NCBI GenBank assembly: GCA_951802195.1
Contig: OX637624.1
Coordinates: 62,001 to 126,000 of the forward strand
Source: Tausonia pullulans
Taxonomy: Eukaryota > Basidiomycota > Tremellomycetes > Cystofilobasidiales > Mrakiaceae
Direction of reading: 5' to 3'
DNA length: 64,000 nt
Numbering within the stretch: the first letter of the stretch is position 1; every line of letters starts with the position of its first letter. Positions 43,588 through 56,031 of the stretch are shown here, one piece after another. Under the pieces are notes generated by a model. It saw only the letters and a list, made by a program, of their open reading frames with translations, did not search any database and was not told where the DNA came from. The position numbers and the translations under genes are program-made.

Positions 43588-45007
43588 TCATTCCGTCTCG
43601 GATGTAGCTCGATTCCCCTCCGATACGCTTCTCCTCCCATCCATAAGCCCCTCAAGGCTTCTCTCGCTAATCTTCATCGCCTGCCACTTCTCCCCACCCA
43701 ATCCAGCCGACGATGCCGGCGGACTCATCACTGCAGCACACGGCAACGCATCGACGATCGAATCCCAGCTGCCTGAGCGGCTCCTCGCTCGGGCGTCGAT
43801 AGCATTCCCGCCGCACGCAACAGGCGTCGCAGCGGAGGAGAAGCCGCCTGCGACAGACGTCCCGCAAGTTGAAGAGCTGTCGGCCTTGTAGGAGAGGCCG
43901 CGGGCCATCCGGGGTCTATGGTCGGACTTCGTTCGAGAGTGGAAGGGCGAGTCGGCGGACGTGATGAGGGATGACGTTTGCAGCCGATGAGGGACGCGAG
44001 ACGGAGGAAGAGGATTGTGTAGAAGAGCACCGGGTGAGTGGTCGGCGATGGATGGAGAGACCCAGCCGCTGCCTTTGCCCCCAGGTAAGGATAAGTGCCG
44101 AGGGCCCTTAGGTGACGTCGAAGGCTGGCTGAAAACGGAGCATTTCGAGGCGGAGGGAGACGTTGGAGAGGCGTGTAGCAGGGGGGCCTGAAGTGGGGTC
44201 GGGGTGGGTTGAGATGCGCGGCTGATGATGGAAGGCTCTCCGCCGTTGGTGCGACAGAGCGCAGAGGCTGACGATCCATGTGACGAGGAGGAAGACGACA
44301 GCAAAGAGGAGGTAGGTGGGAAGGAGGTCGCTGGGAGAGTCATCTTGTGAGTAATACCAAAGGGGGCGGGGGGAGAGGGGATGCCTGCGCGACTGGCCGG
44401 AGACGAGACGGCCGTCAACGGTGTAGCTTGCGATAGATCGGTGAAAAGAAGTCAGCGAGCGACCTCGGAGCTCGGCCCAATGAGCTTCAAAATGACGAGC
44501 GAGCGATTGCGGGCGGAAGAAATAAGAATGACAGGAAAGACAGGTTGCTGCTGCGTCTCCACGGGTCCCCTCCCTCTTTCCTAGGTAAGTAAGTGGGTGA
44601 CGCTTCTGACATTGGCCGATCTGAAGCGGCAAGGGCCGACGTCACCGGGGAAAGGCCCCTGCGTCGGGTCTGACCATTCAACTCCGTTCGATCCCTCTTG
44701 GTTTGGCCTGGTGGCCCAGACAAGGCCACCCCGCTGAACTCAGTCAATCAATCCCGCATAGACGCAAGCGTGGCGAGCGAGCGAGCGAGAGTCGTCGTCG
44801 TCGTCGAAACGCCCCCAACCTGATACATCTAGCAGTTCACTATCTCCGCCCTTCTCTCCCTGCTGCATGCATGCATTCTTGCTCAAGGAAGACTACACTC
44901 ACCGAACTGATGTTGCTGCTGCATCCTCGGGAGGTACCCAGTGTCTTGGGGGTTTATGTTAACTGCTCGTTGAAGTTGAGTTGCCGTCTCGTCGATGAGG
45001 GTTGACA
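43588..45007 (-). CDS. hypothetical gene, structure unresolved, possible membrane protein
   Basis: A convincing first exon (45007 to about 44901) encodes MSTLIDETATQLQRAVNINP and on to MQQQHQ, then a donor GTGAGTG. A good acceptor (CGCTTCAG) follows near 44625. Further down, three minus-strand frames compete. One (44632-44108) holds a C2H2-like motif and a strong hydrophobic segment LLPTYLLFAVVFLLVTWIVS. Another (44418-43588) is 276 codons, Ser/Pro-rich, and ends EKWQAMKISERSLEGLMDG. A single-pass membrane protein with a Ser-rich tail is one reading, but I could not join the parts with consistent phases. No family recognised. Confidence 0.4.
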
Positions 45008-46062
45008 TGGTCGGTGGTTGGCGACGTGGAGTGGTACGGGAGGGCCCAACACGCGCAGGAAGAAAAGGCCAGGCGGAAGCCGAATGGATAAATGAGGGAC
45101 AACGAGGGACGCCTGGACTCGTCCGATGTCCAAGCGTACGGGGCGACCGGAATACGAGTGGGGATGGCAACAAGGAAAGTGGGATGGTGGATGGCTACCA
45201 ACAAAAGGTTGACGAAACGAAGCTGGGTTTCCTGGTCGATCCGCGGAATGGGGGACGGTTAGCGGGATCGCAGGCGATCGATCGCAACGAGGAAAGCGGT
45301 GGCGGCGCAAGCTCACAGACCAGTTGGCCGACTTTGCTCGTCTACAGCCAGTGAACTCTTCTTCCTTCTTGCTGCTCTATTTTCGCACTCGTCTGTCGTC
45401 AGACTTCCTACAGATGGTCAAAGACACCGGCCGCGGGCGTAGAGTGGAAACGAACTTGACAATTCTCGTTTGTAGCGCGGGGAAAGGGGAAGAACAGCGA
45501 TCCGTCCGGCGCAGGCGAACATCGAGCCGGATTTTTGTCTGACCTTTTCGAGGGAAGCCAAGCCGACGACCCACTCAGAACAGCCTATGAAAGCAAGGAA
45601 GGTCATCCAGCCACAAAGCTCTGTTACAGAGAGCGGGGCTGAGGAGGGAGAAAGAAAACGTTGTAAATCACTTCTACAATAGATGGGTCATTGCCGTGCA
45701 GCCCTCGGCCTCCACCGACTAGGCGATCAGCAAAGCCCTGTTTCCACGCCACCAGTCCTGTTTTCCTGCGAGCTTAGTCGTCTTCTGATTCATCGCTTCC
45801 CCGATCATTAGACTGGGGATGGTGTCCACGCGCACATGGCAGAGCCGGCCAGTAGCTCAAGGGTGAGATGGGCGAAACAGACAGGAGCATAAGAAAGAGG
45901 GCATATAGAGAGCATCGCATCATAAGCCGGGTGAGAGGGGAACAAACTAATAGAGCAAGGCAGCTAGGGCAAGGACGAGCCGGCAATTAACGGGAAGGAG
46001 AGCAACAGGAAGGGGAAGGGGGTGGCATCTCTAGGTCTGCCGAGGAGCTAGCAAGCTGTTTG
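45008..46062. other. intergenic, no gene recognised
   Basis: Upstream of the unresolved gene and downstream of MTC1. Only short frames without support. Confidence 0.5.
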
Positions 46063-47848
46063 CTACTTTGCCGGCTCAGTAGGGGTGGCGGTAGCGGGCG
46101 TCGACTCCGTCTGCTGCTGCAACTCCTCCTCACCCTCAGGAGCTCCCAGAATTCCCATTCGCCTCGCGACGTATTCCTGTCCAACGACCTCGACGGCCTT
46201 GCGAATGACATCGACGAGAGCCTCCTCAACCCACTCGTTCTCCTCGTAGGGGATCGCCATCCACGATTCCGGAACTGGCTGCGAGATCGTCGACATGCGG
46301 AGCGAGTGGCTCGGGTCGAGCAGGAGCACGATGAACGAGAGGTGCTTCCGCGGCTGAGCGTTGGCGGCGGCCTTGCCATTCAGCGTCGAGGCCGGCTCAG
46401 AAAAGGGCAGAGGAGCGAACACGGGCTGGATACGGAGAAAGACGGGTGAGACCGTGATGGGGACCGTTGACGAGGGGGGAGGGTGGGGCGGGGCAGCGGC
46501 GTGTTTGCGGGCGAGGTCCTGGAGGCTCTCCTGGTGAAGAAAGGTGAGAAGCCGAGATCAGAGGCCAGCGACTCCGTGAGACAGGGCTGAGGGATCGACG
46601 CACCTCGGCAAGCTTGAAGGCCGCCTCGAAGCCCTCGACGGCGTTGAGATCGCGCTCCTTGCCATTGCCAGCCTTGGGGACCTCGTCTTTGCCCTTGTTG
46701 ACGACGAGTTCGCCGCCCTCGACCTGCTCAAGAATCTGAGACGGGGTGGAATGCTCGTGATCAGCGAGCACGCATAGGTGGGCTTTCTTAGTCGTCCACC
46801 CCCACCTTTGAAAGACCCCGGTAGACGAGGCCGTCGACACCCTCGTAGCCGGCCATGTCGTGCGTGAGCCAGATCTCAATGACCTCGTGTTCGGCGATGG
46901 GTGGAGCGATCGTTGCGAGGAGGTTGGTGAGGCCGGACTGGGAGAACTTTACGGCTTCGGCCCCTGGAGAGAGCGAGAGAAGGTTAGTCAATGAGGATCA
47001 TCACAGGCGAGTGCGTGACACGCGTCGCAAGCCACTACCCACGTAGTTTCTCAAGGTCAAGCGCCTTAAGCCTCTCCTGGAGTCCAGCGACGTTTCCCCA
47101 GCCAGCAGCAACGTTTCCCCACCCTCCCCCCGCTGCGGGCGCGCCCTCCCCAGTCGTCGTTGTCGCACCCATTGTCGCGTCTGACGCGGCTCCGACGGCA
47201 GTGGACCCGGCAACGCCGACCGACTTGGCGACGTCCCCGACGGCGCCCTGGACGGCCTTAGTCCCCTCACGCTGAATGGACTCAGCGGCCTCGCGCGCTT
47301 GCTGGAGGGCAGCCGAAGCGGATCCCCAGAGCGAGGAGGGGACGCCCCAGCGAGAGGCGGAGGGGGCAGCTGCAGCGGCCTTCGACGTGGTCGGAGCAGC
47401 CGCAGGAGGGGTCGGAGCAACAGCGGCTGCGGCGGCAGGAGGAGGCGGAGTCGTGGCGGCAGACTTGGGAGGGACAGAGGACGGCCTCGGCTTCGAGGTC
47501 AGATCTGGAGAGACGAAATCGAGGGAGGAAGAGAAGGCACGAGATTGGAGCGACGATCAGCCCCCCGTTCGTCCCGAGCTCACCAGACACGTTGATAAAC
47601 TCACCGTTGAGGAATTTGAGCGCATCCTCAGCCTCCTTTTCGCCCTCGAGCGTCTGCTCCAGGCTCCGCCGCTTCTCCGCTTCAGTCGGCGGAGCGGCAG
47701 GAGCACTGCCGGCAGCAGCGGCGCCGCTGCCTGAGGACGCGCCACCGGCAGCGGGGGTTGACGACGAAACAGCCGCCCCAGCGGCCTCAGCAGGGAGTGA
47801 CTCGGGAACGTCGTCGACGGAGAAGTCGAGATCGTCGAGAAACTTCAT
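46063..47848 (-). CDS. MTC1: maintenance of telomere capping protein 1 (MTC1) family
   Basis: MTC1 is a conserved fungal protein named from a yeast telomere-capping genetic screen; its molecular role is unclear. Visible family features: the start MKFLDDLDFSVDDVPESLP, a low-complexity Ala/Pro/Ser region, EAEDALKFLNGEFINVS, then SRWGVPSSLWGSASAALQQA, a segment ALDLEKLR, LTNLLATIAPPIAEHEVIEI, WLTHDMAGYEGVDGLVYR, and the C-terminal block SFIVLLLDPSHSLRMSTISQ, SWMAIPYEENEWVEEALVD and GQEYVARRMGI. Five exons on the minus strand, ending in TAG at 46065-46063. It is divergent from the rhomboid gene across about 1 kb. Confidence 0.88.
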
Positions 47849-48868
47849 GCTGTATGGGCGCGTGTTAGTCAGCTTGTGAGGGGGAAGGGGTGTGTTGGTT
47901 CGCCGTCCGAGGTGCTGGAGGCGTGATGTCTCGAACAGACGACCTGAACGACTGACGCTTCTTCAGCCTTGGACTTTGTGGGCTTGGACATGGGTTGGTT
48001 GAAGGCGAGGTTGAGGTAGTTGGCGGCGAGATGATGGTTGGGGCGGGCAGCGAGCGAGCCGAGGAGTCGCGCGTCAAGCGAAGTTGAGTTTGGGCGAGAG
48101 AGCCGTCGAGCCTTCCCTAGCGACGTGGCTGGGACATCAACATGCACCCGATGGACAGCTCTGTATCTGAGACCAGGTGAGATGCTGGCGTTCCGAAAAA
48201 GTGAGCTCGAGATTTTGGGGGGGAGCGGGATCTGCAAACGCGCGCACTGCGAACGGGATCACAACATCGTGCATCTATCGTGACCGTTCACCCTCCCTCT
48301 GCTTTCTCCTCAGACTCTACAGCCTCATACCTTGAGTACCAGAGCTGGTAGAGCTGCTCGGCAATCCACCGCGGTTCCGCGGTCGGGAGAGACTGTCACC
48401 GGTGCGTGGCAGTGGAGGCTTGGCTGGAACTGCCCCTGCTGAAAGAATGGCTCGAATCAGCTGCTCGTGAGCATGAGATGGTCCACTCTTCGTATGCGAA
48501 CGAAGTTTTGTCTCTGCATTGTATGACGTAGCCCACTCCGATGCCTGCGGTTTTGGACGCGACTCATTTTGTGGTGGCTGGCCCAGTTTGCAGCCATGGA
48601 AAGTCGGCTCGACATCGCCTTGCCTGCCGTCTCCTGCCCAGCACCCCTGTGGTCTCCTCTCACCGTGTCACCCTCGAATTCACCCTCGCTCTGTCTTTCT
48701 CATCAAACAACCACCTTCTCATTCTCACCTCATTCAGCAAAGGTCCGGGAGGAGAACACATTTCAATCCAGAGCCTCCTCATAATCCTCCCGCTCGTCCT
48801 CCCGTCTTCCCGTCTCGCATTCTCTCTCACTCCCGGTCAACCACCTCGCATCACTGCACCCAACTAAG
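47849..48868. other. divergent promoter region (MTC1 / rhomboid)
   Basis: Shared upstream region of two divergent genes. The 200 bases before 48869 are strongly C/T-rich on the plus strand. No gene seen. Confidence 0.55.
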
Positions 48869-51366
48869 ATGATGCACACCCCAACAACGGGCTCCAATAC
48901 CATCCCAGATCCTCCCCCTCCGCCCTCAAACCCCCCTTCCTACCTCGACGACCGTGACTTTGGGTTCCTCCCGGCGCAAGCCGCCGCCGCTCCCGCCGCT
49001 GCCGACACCAAGCAGCAGCTCCAGCAGGAGGCCACTGCCAGTAGCAGCTACCCTCTGCAGCACCAGCCTCAATTTCAAGACAACAACACTGCCGACGTTG
49101 CCTCGACATGGCCATACCTTGGCCAAGCCCCCTCAACGCTCACTCTGGGACCGGAGGACAGCATGTCCGTTGTCGGCGAGTCCTCCCATCAGCCGTACCC
49201 GATGTTCGATGATGGCTATGGCGGGCACGGGCACGGGCAGCAGAACGACGGCAGTGGGGGGTACGGCTACCACGATCCATACGGTGGAGGAGTCTACAGC
49301 CAAGGCGGAGGACGCAACGACATGGAGGAGCGCGGACTCGTCGGTGACGCGGCTGGGATGGCCGGCCGACCGACGTCGCAGTATAGCCCTCTAGAGAGCT
49401 CAGTGCCGCCGCACGCATTGGAAGGTGCGGATGGGATGGGCCCTGGGCAGGGAGGTGACCTGGAGGATCAGCAAACCAAGTCGAGGGGGGCTCCCTATGG
49501 TGGCATGCGTGAGTGTCCCTCGTTCCCCTTCTCTAGCACAGTGACATACAGACTGATGGGCGAGTCCAGGCTACGACGACGGCAACACCGCGTTCGAGAA
49601 TCGGAGCCTCAAGACGCGGTTCCTCGAGAGCTTTGGCATCGGAGCGGGCAAGTATCCGTTAGAGCAGCGGATTGAGAACAAGCGTGAGTGGCAATGGCTC
49701 GTTCGGCTTTGCTCTGAGCTCAGGCTAATGTTTTCCGCACCAGGGAGAGGAATCGGCCGGCAGAGTCGGCCCTGGGCATGCTATGTTCTCGCAGTTGGTG
49801 AGTCATTGCCTGTGCCGTGTCACAAAGACCACGACTGACAGCCACTTCCTCAAGCCATGGTCGCCATGATGGCATACGAACTCATCCGCAATGCTCAGCT
49901 CACGGGATCGGCGATCGCCACGAAGCCAACATTCAACTGGATGATCGGCCCTTCGTCCTCGACACTTATCAACATTGGCGCCCGCTTCGTACCGTGCATG
50001 AAGGAAGTCGCCGACGTCCCGCTCAGCTTTGGGATCGCCTGCCTCAACAACACATCAGCTTCACCGTGCGTTCTAACCATCTTCTCACTACGGACTACCA
50101 ACGAATTGACCATCTCTTCTACAGGACCAAGTTCTGCACTATCGCCGATATCTGCGGTATCGCCTCGACGACGGAGGTCCCGCGCCAGACGTGGCGTTTC
50201 TTCGTCCCTATCGTGCATCAATCCTCCTTGCCGAGACAATTTCGCTCGAGTTCTGATAACTTTACTGCCTTCAGTTCCTTCACGCCGGCCTCGTCCACAT
50301 CGCCCTCAACCTCCTCTTCCTCATGAGCGCCGGCGCCCAAATCGAGAAAGAGGTCGGATCGCTCTCCTTCCTCATCATTTTCTTCGCCGGCGCCATCTTT
50401 GGATTCGAGCTTGGCGGAAACTTTGCTCTCGTCGGCATCCCCGCCGTCGGCGCTTCGGGAGGGCTCTTCGCCGTTAATGCTGTCACGCTGGTGGATTTGC
50501 TTATCCACTGGAAGGTGCGTCGAGGGCCTGTTGGATGTATCCCCCTGATATTTGCTGACGTCCTTCTAACGTTTCAGTACGAGCCCAGGCCGAAGCTCAA
50601 GCTCTTCTTCCTCATCCTTGAGCTCGTCGTCATGGGTAAGTCCTCCCTGACTCGAGGTTCTTATTGTTCGCTCCTGACCGTGCTTTGGGACTCCCCTCAG
50701 TCGGCCTCGGTTTCATCCCCTTCGTCATCGACGTGAGTTTCTTCTTCCCGCAAGTTTGGATTCCCACGGAGTCTTTTCATACTGACAACCCTTCTCTCCT
50801 GCCAGAATTTTTCCCATATTGGTGGAGTGCGTGTTAGCCGCCTCACCTGCGCTATGGCATTTGTACTGACAGCTATTCTCACTCCTCCAGTTCATCATGG
50901 GTATCCTCCTCGGCGTCATCCTCTAGTACGCCTTCTCTGCTCTGATTTCACCTCCTTCGCTCAGAATATTGACCCTATTCCTGCCTCCCTTCAGCCCAAG
51001 TATCAGCCCAACCAAAAGACACGCCACGATCCTTTGGATTGCCCGGATCATTTCCTTCGGTCTGGTCATCCTCGTGCGTCGTTGCAAAGAGCCCTAATTC
51101 TCACCTCGTCAGACTCTAACCTGCCTCTCTTCCTCTTCAGGCCTTCGTCCTCGTCACCATCAATTTCTACAAGCCCGACTCGACCGAAGCCTGCTCATGG
51201 TGCCGCTACCTCTCGTGCCTTCCGATCGCTCAGACCAACTACGTGCGTGGTCCTTCCCTTTTTAGGTTCTCACGAGTTCCACTGATCCGGCTTCTACAGT
51301 GCAAGGGTACGGGCCTCACAAGCGTTACCACGAGCACGACGCGACGGGCGATGTGGGAGCTCTAAG
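48869..51366 (+). CDS. rhomboid-family intramembrane serine protease
   Basis: Multi-pass membrane protease of the secretory-pathway rhomboid type. The N-terminal ~210 residues are cytosolic, Pro/Gly/Gln/Tyr-rich (start MMHTPTTGSN). Downstream, small exons encode TM1 (AMVAMMAYELIRNAQL), TKFCTIADICG, the loop/TM2 block FLHAGLVHIALNLLFLMSAG, then the active-site TM GIPAVGASGGLFAVNAVTLV with the GxSG serine, and NFSHIGGFIMGILLG, where H pairs with that serine. A final TM is followed by a tail ending RRAMWEL. About ten exons joined by 50-80 bp introns. Catalytic Ser and His are both present, so it should be active. Confidence 0.9.
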
Positions 51367-51599
51367 ATACCTCCTTCATTCCTTCTGTCTCGATCTTTTG
51401 CTTCATTGCTCTTGCTTCACTCGATTTTCCTCTCCCTACATTCTTCACGGACATCTCCCTCCTTTCTTCGCTCGATCTCTTTATGACCCGCCTTGCCGAC
51501 AGGCGAGCTGACCCACGTAACGCACCGATCTGTTTGCGTCGATCACACCTCACGTCTCAACGTGTCGACGCGTCCTCCTGTCTTGAATCGCCACCGCCC

Positions 51600-51916
51600 A
51601 TGTCCGTTCCCAACCCTTCCTCTACCCCCAACCGTCCCCCCCCCCCCCCCCCCCCTCCTCCCCCCACCGCCAGCCCTTCGGAGCTCTACCTTTTCCTCGA
51701 AATATACTACCACTGGATCCACAGACCCGCCCACGCCAACCGATACCGTATCCAGAAGAGTCAGTAACCATCTACGAGTTGCTGGGAGAAGAATACCTCT
51801 GGACACTGGAGAGGTGGTCTGGGTGGAGTGGGAGAATCGGGGAGTTGGAGGGGCAGATGGGGCTGGCTGGGAGAAGAGTTGGGCAGTTCAAAGGGGATGC
51901 GAGTGGAGTCGATTGA
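51600..51916 (+). pseudogene. small ORF with polyproline and an apparent frame break
   Basis: An ATG at 51600 opens MSVPNPSSTPNR, then polyproline encoded by a 20-C run, then SPSELYLFLEIYYHWIHRPA and RYRIQKSQ before a stop at about 51767. Immediately after, in another frame, comes a clearly protein-like stretch (TIYELLGEEYLWTLERWSGW, RIGELEGQMGLAGRR) to a stop at 51916. No intron of reasonable length joins them: the possible donor GTCAGT would need an intron under 30 nt or a poor acceptor. It is a broken gene, a gene with a slippage or assembly error at or near the C tract, or an odd splice. Family not recognised. Confidence 0.4.
51636..51655. repeat. poly-C homopolymer (20 C)
   Basis: Longest homopolymer in the window. 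Inside the small ORF at 51600 it encodes polyproline. A run this long is prone to slippage and sequencing error. Confidence 0.95.
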
Positions 51917-52596
51917 ACGCGCGCGTTGAGGTTTGGAGTCTTGTTGCTGATCGTTGTCGAAAGAGTATCAACGTTCTGCACCTCGTTCAAGTCAAAAAGC
52001 GACAAGAAAAGAAGAACCTGCCAGACAAGGATGATGAGTGCAAGAAGCTTAGCGTTGTAATGGAGAGGAGCAGGAACGGGCGGCCGCGATCGTCGAGGGC
52101 GAGGACTGCTGGCCGGCGGTCGCGATGAAGCTCAAGCTGGAGTCAGCTTCCCCGGCGGATCCTGTGAGATCCGATCTGTACCTCAGGCCTTGTGGTCTTC
52201 TGTTGACTACTCTTAGCTTCACTCTAGGTAAGCGTACTTTCTGGACGATTGTATCGGTGCGAGGAGCGCCGCAATACGCGTCGAGTGATGGAGAAGCCCG
52301 CCTCGTGATACAGAGAGCTTCCCGATCTGGCCCGTTGACTGTCCCTGCTCAAGAGGGCAAGGGGAAAGACTTGATTCAATTCCACTTATGTCCCCGAGGT
52401 CGGATCACCTGGCGGGGACACCGCTGCAGTCACCGTCCGGATGCCGGTGATCCTGGCACGAGCCCTCTCGAAGTCATCCTCTTGTCGATGTTCACGCGCG
52501 GAGTGGTGGTCGAACCATTTCGCTATCAACTTATATGGCCGCCCGTACAGATCGCCGGTTTGGATGTATGCCCTTTTAGAAGACAGAAAGACATTC
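51917..52596. other. intergenic, no gene recognised
   Basis: 3' side of prolyl oligopeptidase. Small frames only. Confidence 0.5.
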
Positions 52597-55500
52597 TCAT
52601 TCCACGTACTCTAGCTCCATCGCCCTCGCTAGAAACGTCAGCTTCTCCGCATGCTCTCGGATCTGCTGGTCCGTCGTCTTGCCGTCGCCGTGGCCGGTGT
52701 TCTGGTAGATGCGACAGAGACTGCTCACAGATGGGGAGGGATCATGATCAGTGTCAGCATGGTGGCATGAAGGGAATTCGGAGGGGGGAGGAAGGACATC
52801 GGGGCAGGGTTCTGCGTCTTCTTGGCTGAGAGATTCGGCGCGAAAGAAGGAGGTTTCAGCTTGGCAGCGGTAACAGTAAGAAGGGTAAGATGTAGAGAAG
52901 AAAGACGGACCTTGCAATGTCGCCGCCAGTTTGAGCGTATGTCCAGGGATAACTCGCGAGTCGTGCTCGGCGGTTGTCAGGAAGACGGCTGGATAGTTGA
53001 GGTCATTCGTGACGTCTGCATCATGCCTTCGGTTAGTTTTGCCCGTGAGATTATCTCGGGCAGAGAGAGGAAGGTCGACTGACTGTGCAATGGAGAGAGC
53101 CTGAGGAGAGCCTGGAAGTCGCCCACGTCTTTGGGGTTGCCGTACTCGGCGGTCCTGTGGGATTCGCAGGTGAAGTGAGCCAGAGACGACAATTGGGTTG
53201 CGAAACTGTGATTTACCAGAGAGCGCCCATGGTAAAGAGATGAAATCGAAGGAGGTCATGGACACCGACACTGCCACAGTAGGCGTGATAGGTCAGTCGT
53301 GGTGGATGGATGAAGAGAGAAGGAGAAGAGCAGCTCACTCAGGCAGCGCCGCGTCGATCAACTCCGGCACCTGGTTGCAAACAGCACCGCAGAGCAGTCC
53401 ACCTGTGACCCAAAGTCAGCGTTAATCTCCTATAATTATTGCCACAACGAGAGACTCACCGTTCGAGCTTCCATATATGGCAAGCTTGCTTGCGATCTTG
53501 CCCTCGCCCTTGAGCCACTTGGCAGCAGCGACAAAGTCGTCAATGGCAACCTGCCTTTTCTGCTTGACGGCTGCCTGATGCCAGTCGACACCGTACTCGC
53601 CTCCGCCTCGGATGCCCGCAACAGCGATGACGCCGTCAAATTTAGCCATGAAGGCCGAGAAGAGCGGACTGCAGAACGGGACAGATCAGACGCGAGGAAT
53701 GGTGAACGTCACGGCCGAGCGACTCACTCCCATCGGGGCTCCTGAGCCCAGTTGAAGCCTCCATAGCCGAAGAGGAGAGTCGGATGGGGGTTATCGAGAG
53801 AAAGGAGGCGCTTGTGGGATATATGCATTGGGACCATCGTCCCGTCTTTACTCTTGTAGAAGACCTGGGGGACAGTGGCGGAGCTGAGTCAAAGGAATCA
53901 TAGCGAGGAGACGGTGACCCACTCTCACCTGCTTCTGAACATAGTCGGGCTCATTCCAGCCGCGCGCGGATGCCGTGTGCATGATGGAGAACGAGACATC
54001 CCCATCGGCAACAACTCCCCGGTAGAGAGTCGGAGGCGCAATGTAGCTCCAGCCTATCAGGTCCGAGCATCGCTGGTCAGCGCAGTCACCTTGAACTGAA
54101 GGTAGCACACGCACACTCTATCGAAAACTCCATAGAGCCCTTCCCCCTGGTGATGGCCTTGACCATGCTACTCCGGGGGATCTCGTTGTCCTCCACCTGC
54201 CTGACCGAGCGTCCGTCGTCTGTATAGATCCACAGCTCATGGCCGACATCTCGACTGTAAACAAGAAGAAGAAGACCCTGGCCGAGCGCCTTGGCTTGCC
54301 CGAGGACGGCGCCCTCTGGATGCTCGGGGATGACGTCTTCCCATACCGGGTGGGAAGAAGATGAGGGCGGAGATGCCAGAGCGCCGAGGACAGTTGAAGA
54401 AATCTTCATGCGCGAGGCAGAGCCGCGGTTGGTCAGGAAAAGGGAGTGACCGGTTGATGTAGTGGTAAGATCTCCAAACAGATGGGGAGTGAGAATTCGG
54501 CAATCAGACGGTGAGAAGTGCAAATCAACTCACAACGGTAGGTCCCGTCGTAAGGCAAAGCCTGTTCCGTCCAGACAGGCGGCGTGGTGAAGCGTTCAGC
54601 GTTGAGCCCTAGTCGGTCCTTGATAGGAGTGACGAGGAGCATCTGCAGGGAGAGTGATGAGTCAGTCCAAGCGAGGGCGAGGTCCGGTTTGAGAGACGCA
54701 CCGAAACAGGGTCCGTCGACCGGAAGAAGTCGACAACGAGGAATTTTTTGTCCTCCGAGACTTCAGGGACGAGCGCAGACGTTTGCGGGTTAAGCGGGTC
54801 CTCCCATATGATGACGTCCGACGACTGAGGGTGATAGATGGATCAGGCAAGGACCCATGGCAAAGGAGCATGGGCTTGCCAGCTCACCTGAGCAGAACCA
54901 ATATAGTGAACCGCAGACTTAAAGCCCCCCTCGGCTGAAGACAGGAAAATTCAGCAGCAGTGGCATTGCACAAGGAAAGTAGACATACCAGAGGGGTCGT
55001 CGGGGTGCTTTGGAGGGACATGCTTGTACACGAAGCCCTTGACATGATAAAGGACAGTCAGCAAGCCAAGCCAAGAGTGGATCACGACGACAACGTACTT
55101 CGTCTCCGAGCCAAGTAAGAGCCCAGCAGAACTTGACGTCAACAAGTTCCTGGTCGACTTGCTGCTTACTCAGGGTGTCGATGATGAGAATACTCTGCCG
55201 GTCGGACCTAGGAGATGAGCGAGAGAGTATGTCAGCCATCACAGTCAGCTGGGAGTTGGCGCGTACTCAGACTCACCCTCCTCTCGAGATCGTCGTCGCC
55301 CAGTACCTCCCCGTCTCTGACCAGGACCCCCACGCAAAGCTCGCCGTCCCGCGCCCATCATCCGGCAGCAGATTAACGTCAAAGAAGACTTCGCCTTCCT
55401 CGCCCGTGAAGTGCTTTGGGTCGATGGGTCCATCGCAGCGCCGCATGACCGGTTGGGGTACTCCGTCGGCTTTGCACTCCCAGTAGAAGCGGCCGTCTGG

Positions 55501-56031
55501 AGCGCGTTGGAAAGCGCGGACAGACAGGAACGAAGAGAAGGCGCCGAGGGTGTCGTTCAGACCGACGGAATGAGGGTATTGCGCGAGGTACCGCGACGTG
55601 AGCTGGGGTTGGGTAATGAGACAAGCTTAGTTCAGGAAGCCAATATAACCAAGCAAGCCGTACCTCGTTCTGAGCTTCCACGAAGGCCTTGGTCTCATCG
55701 GCGAACGCGTTCTCGAGCTGTCTACATGCGGGTGCGCATGGATGCCACCCACGAGCAAGCTGAAGCGTCAGCAGCAATCCCTCTGGGCCGCCAGACCTGG
55801 CCTTTCCTCACCGGTAGGGGTCCTACGAGTGCGGTGGACGCCAAAGAATGAGCAGCCGGAGAGAACGTCAGCCCGTTAGACCATGTTGTAAACTGCTGGT
55901 CTGTTTCTGCGTCGGCGTTGTTAGGCAGTCTGTCGAGTGGCCACACCCACCTCGATCTCGACGCCGTGCATGCAGTTCTTCGAATCTTCGTCCCTCCGTG
56001 CTGTGGGATAGTTCATAGAGACGATATGCAT
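52597..56031 (-). CDS. prolyl oligopeptidase (S9A)
   Basis: Cytosolic serine peptidase that cleaves short peptides after proline. The start MHIVSMNYPTARRDE (56031; MNYP at 56016 is an alternative) matches the family. After CMHGVEIE the next exon is only 11 nt (55812-55822), giving DPYR, then QLENAFADETKAFVEAQNE; the usual sequence is DPYRWLE. Beta-propeller exons follow (for example DRQSILIIDTLSKQQVD and GFVYKHVPPKHPDDPSG). Catalytic domain: GVIAVAGIRGGGEYG and Ser in AIYGSSNGGLL near 53440-53480, Asp in TAEHDSRVIPGH near 52960, His in YQNTGHGDGKTT near 52690. The end is MELEYVE. More than ten exons. All three catalytic residues are present. Confidence 0.9.
55812..55822 (-). other. 11-nt microexon of prolyl oligopeptidase
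   Basis: GACCCCTACCG, flanked by CTCGTAG upstream and GTGAGGAAAG downstream on the minus strand. It supplies the conserved DPYR of the family. The previous exon ends in phase 0, and the next begins ACAGCTCGAG after ATGTAG, completing R-Q-L-E. Confidence 0.7.
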
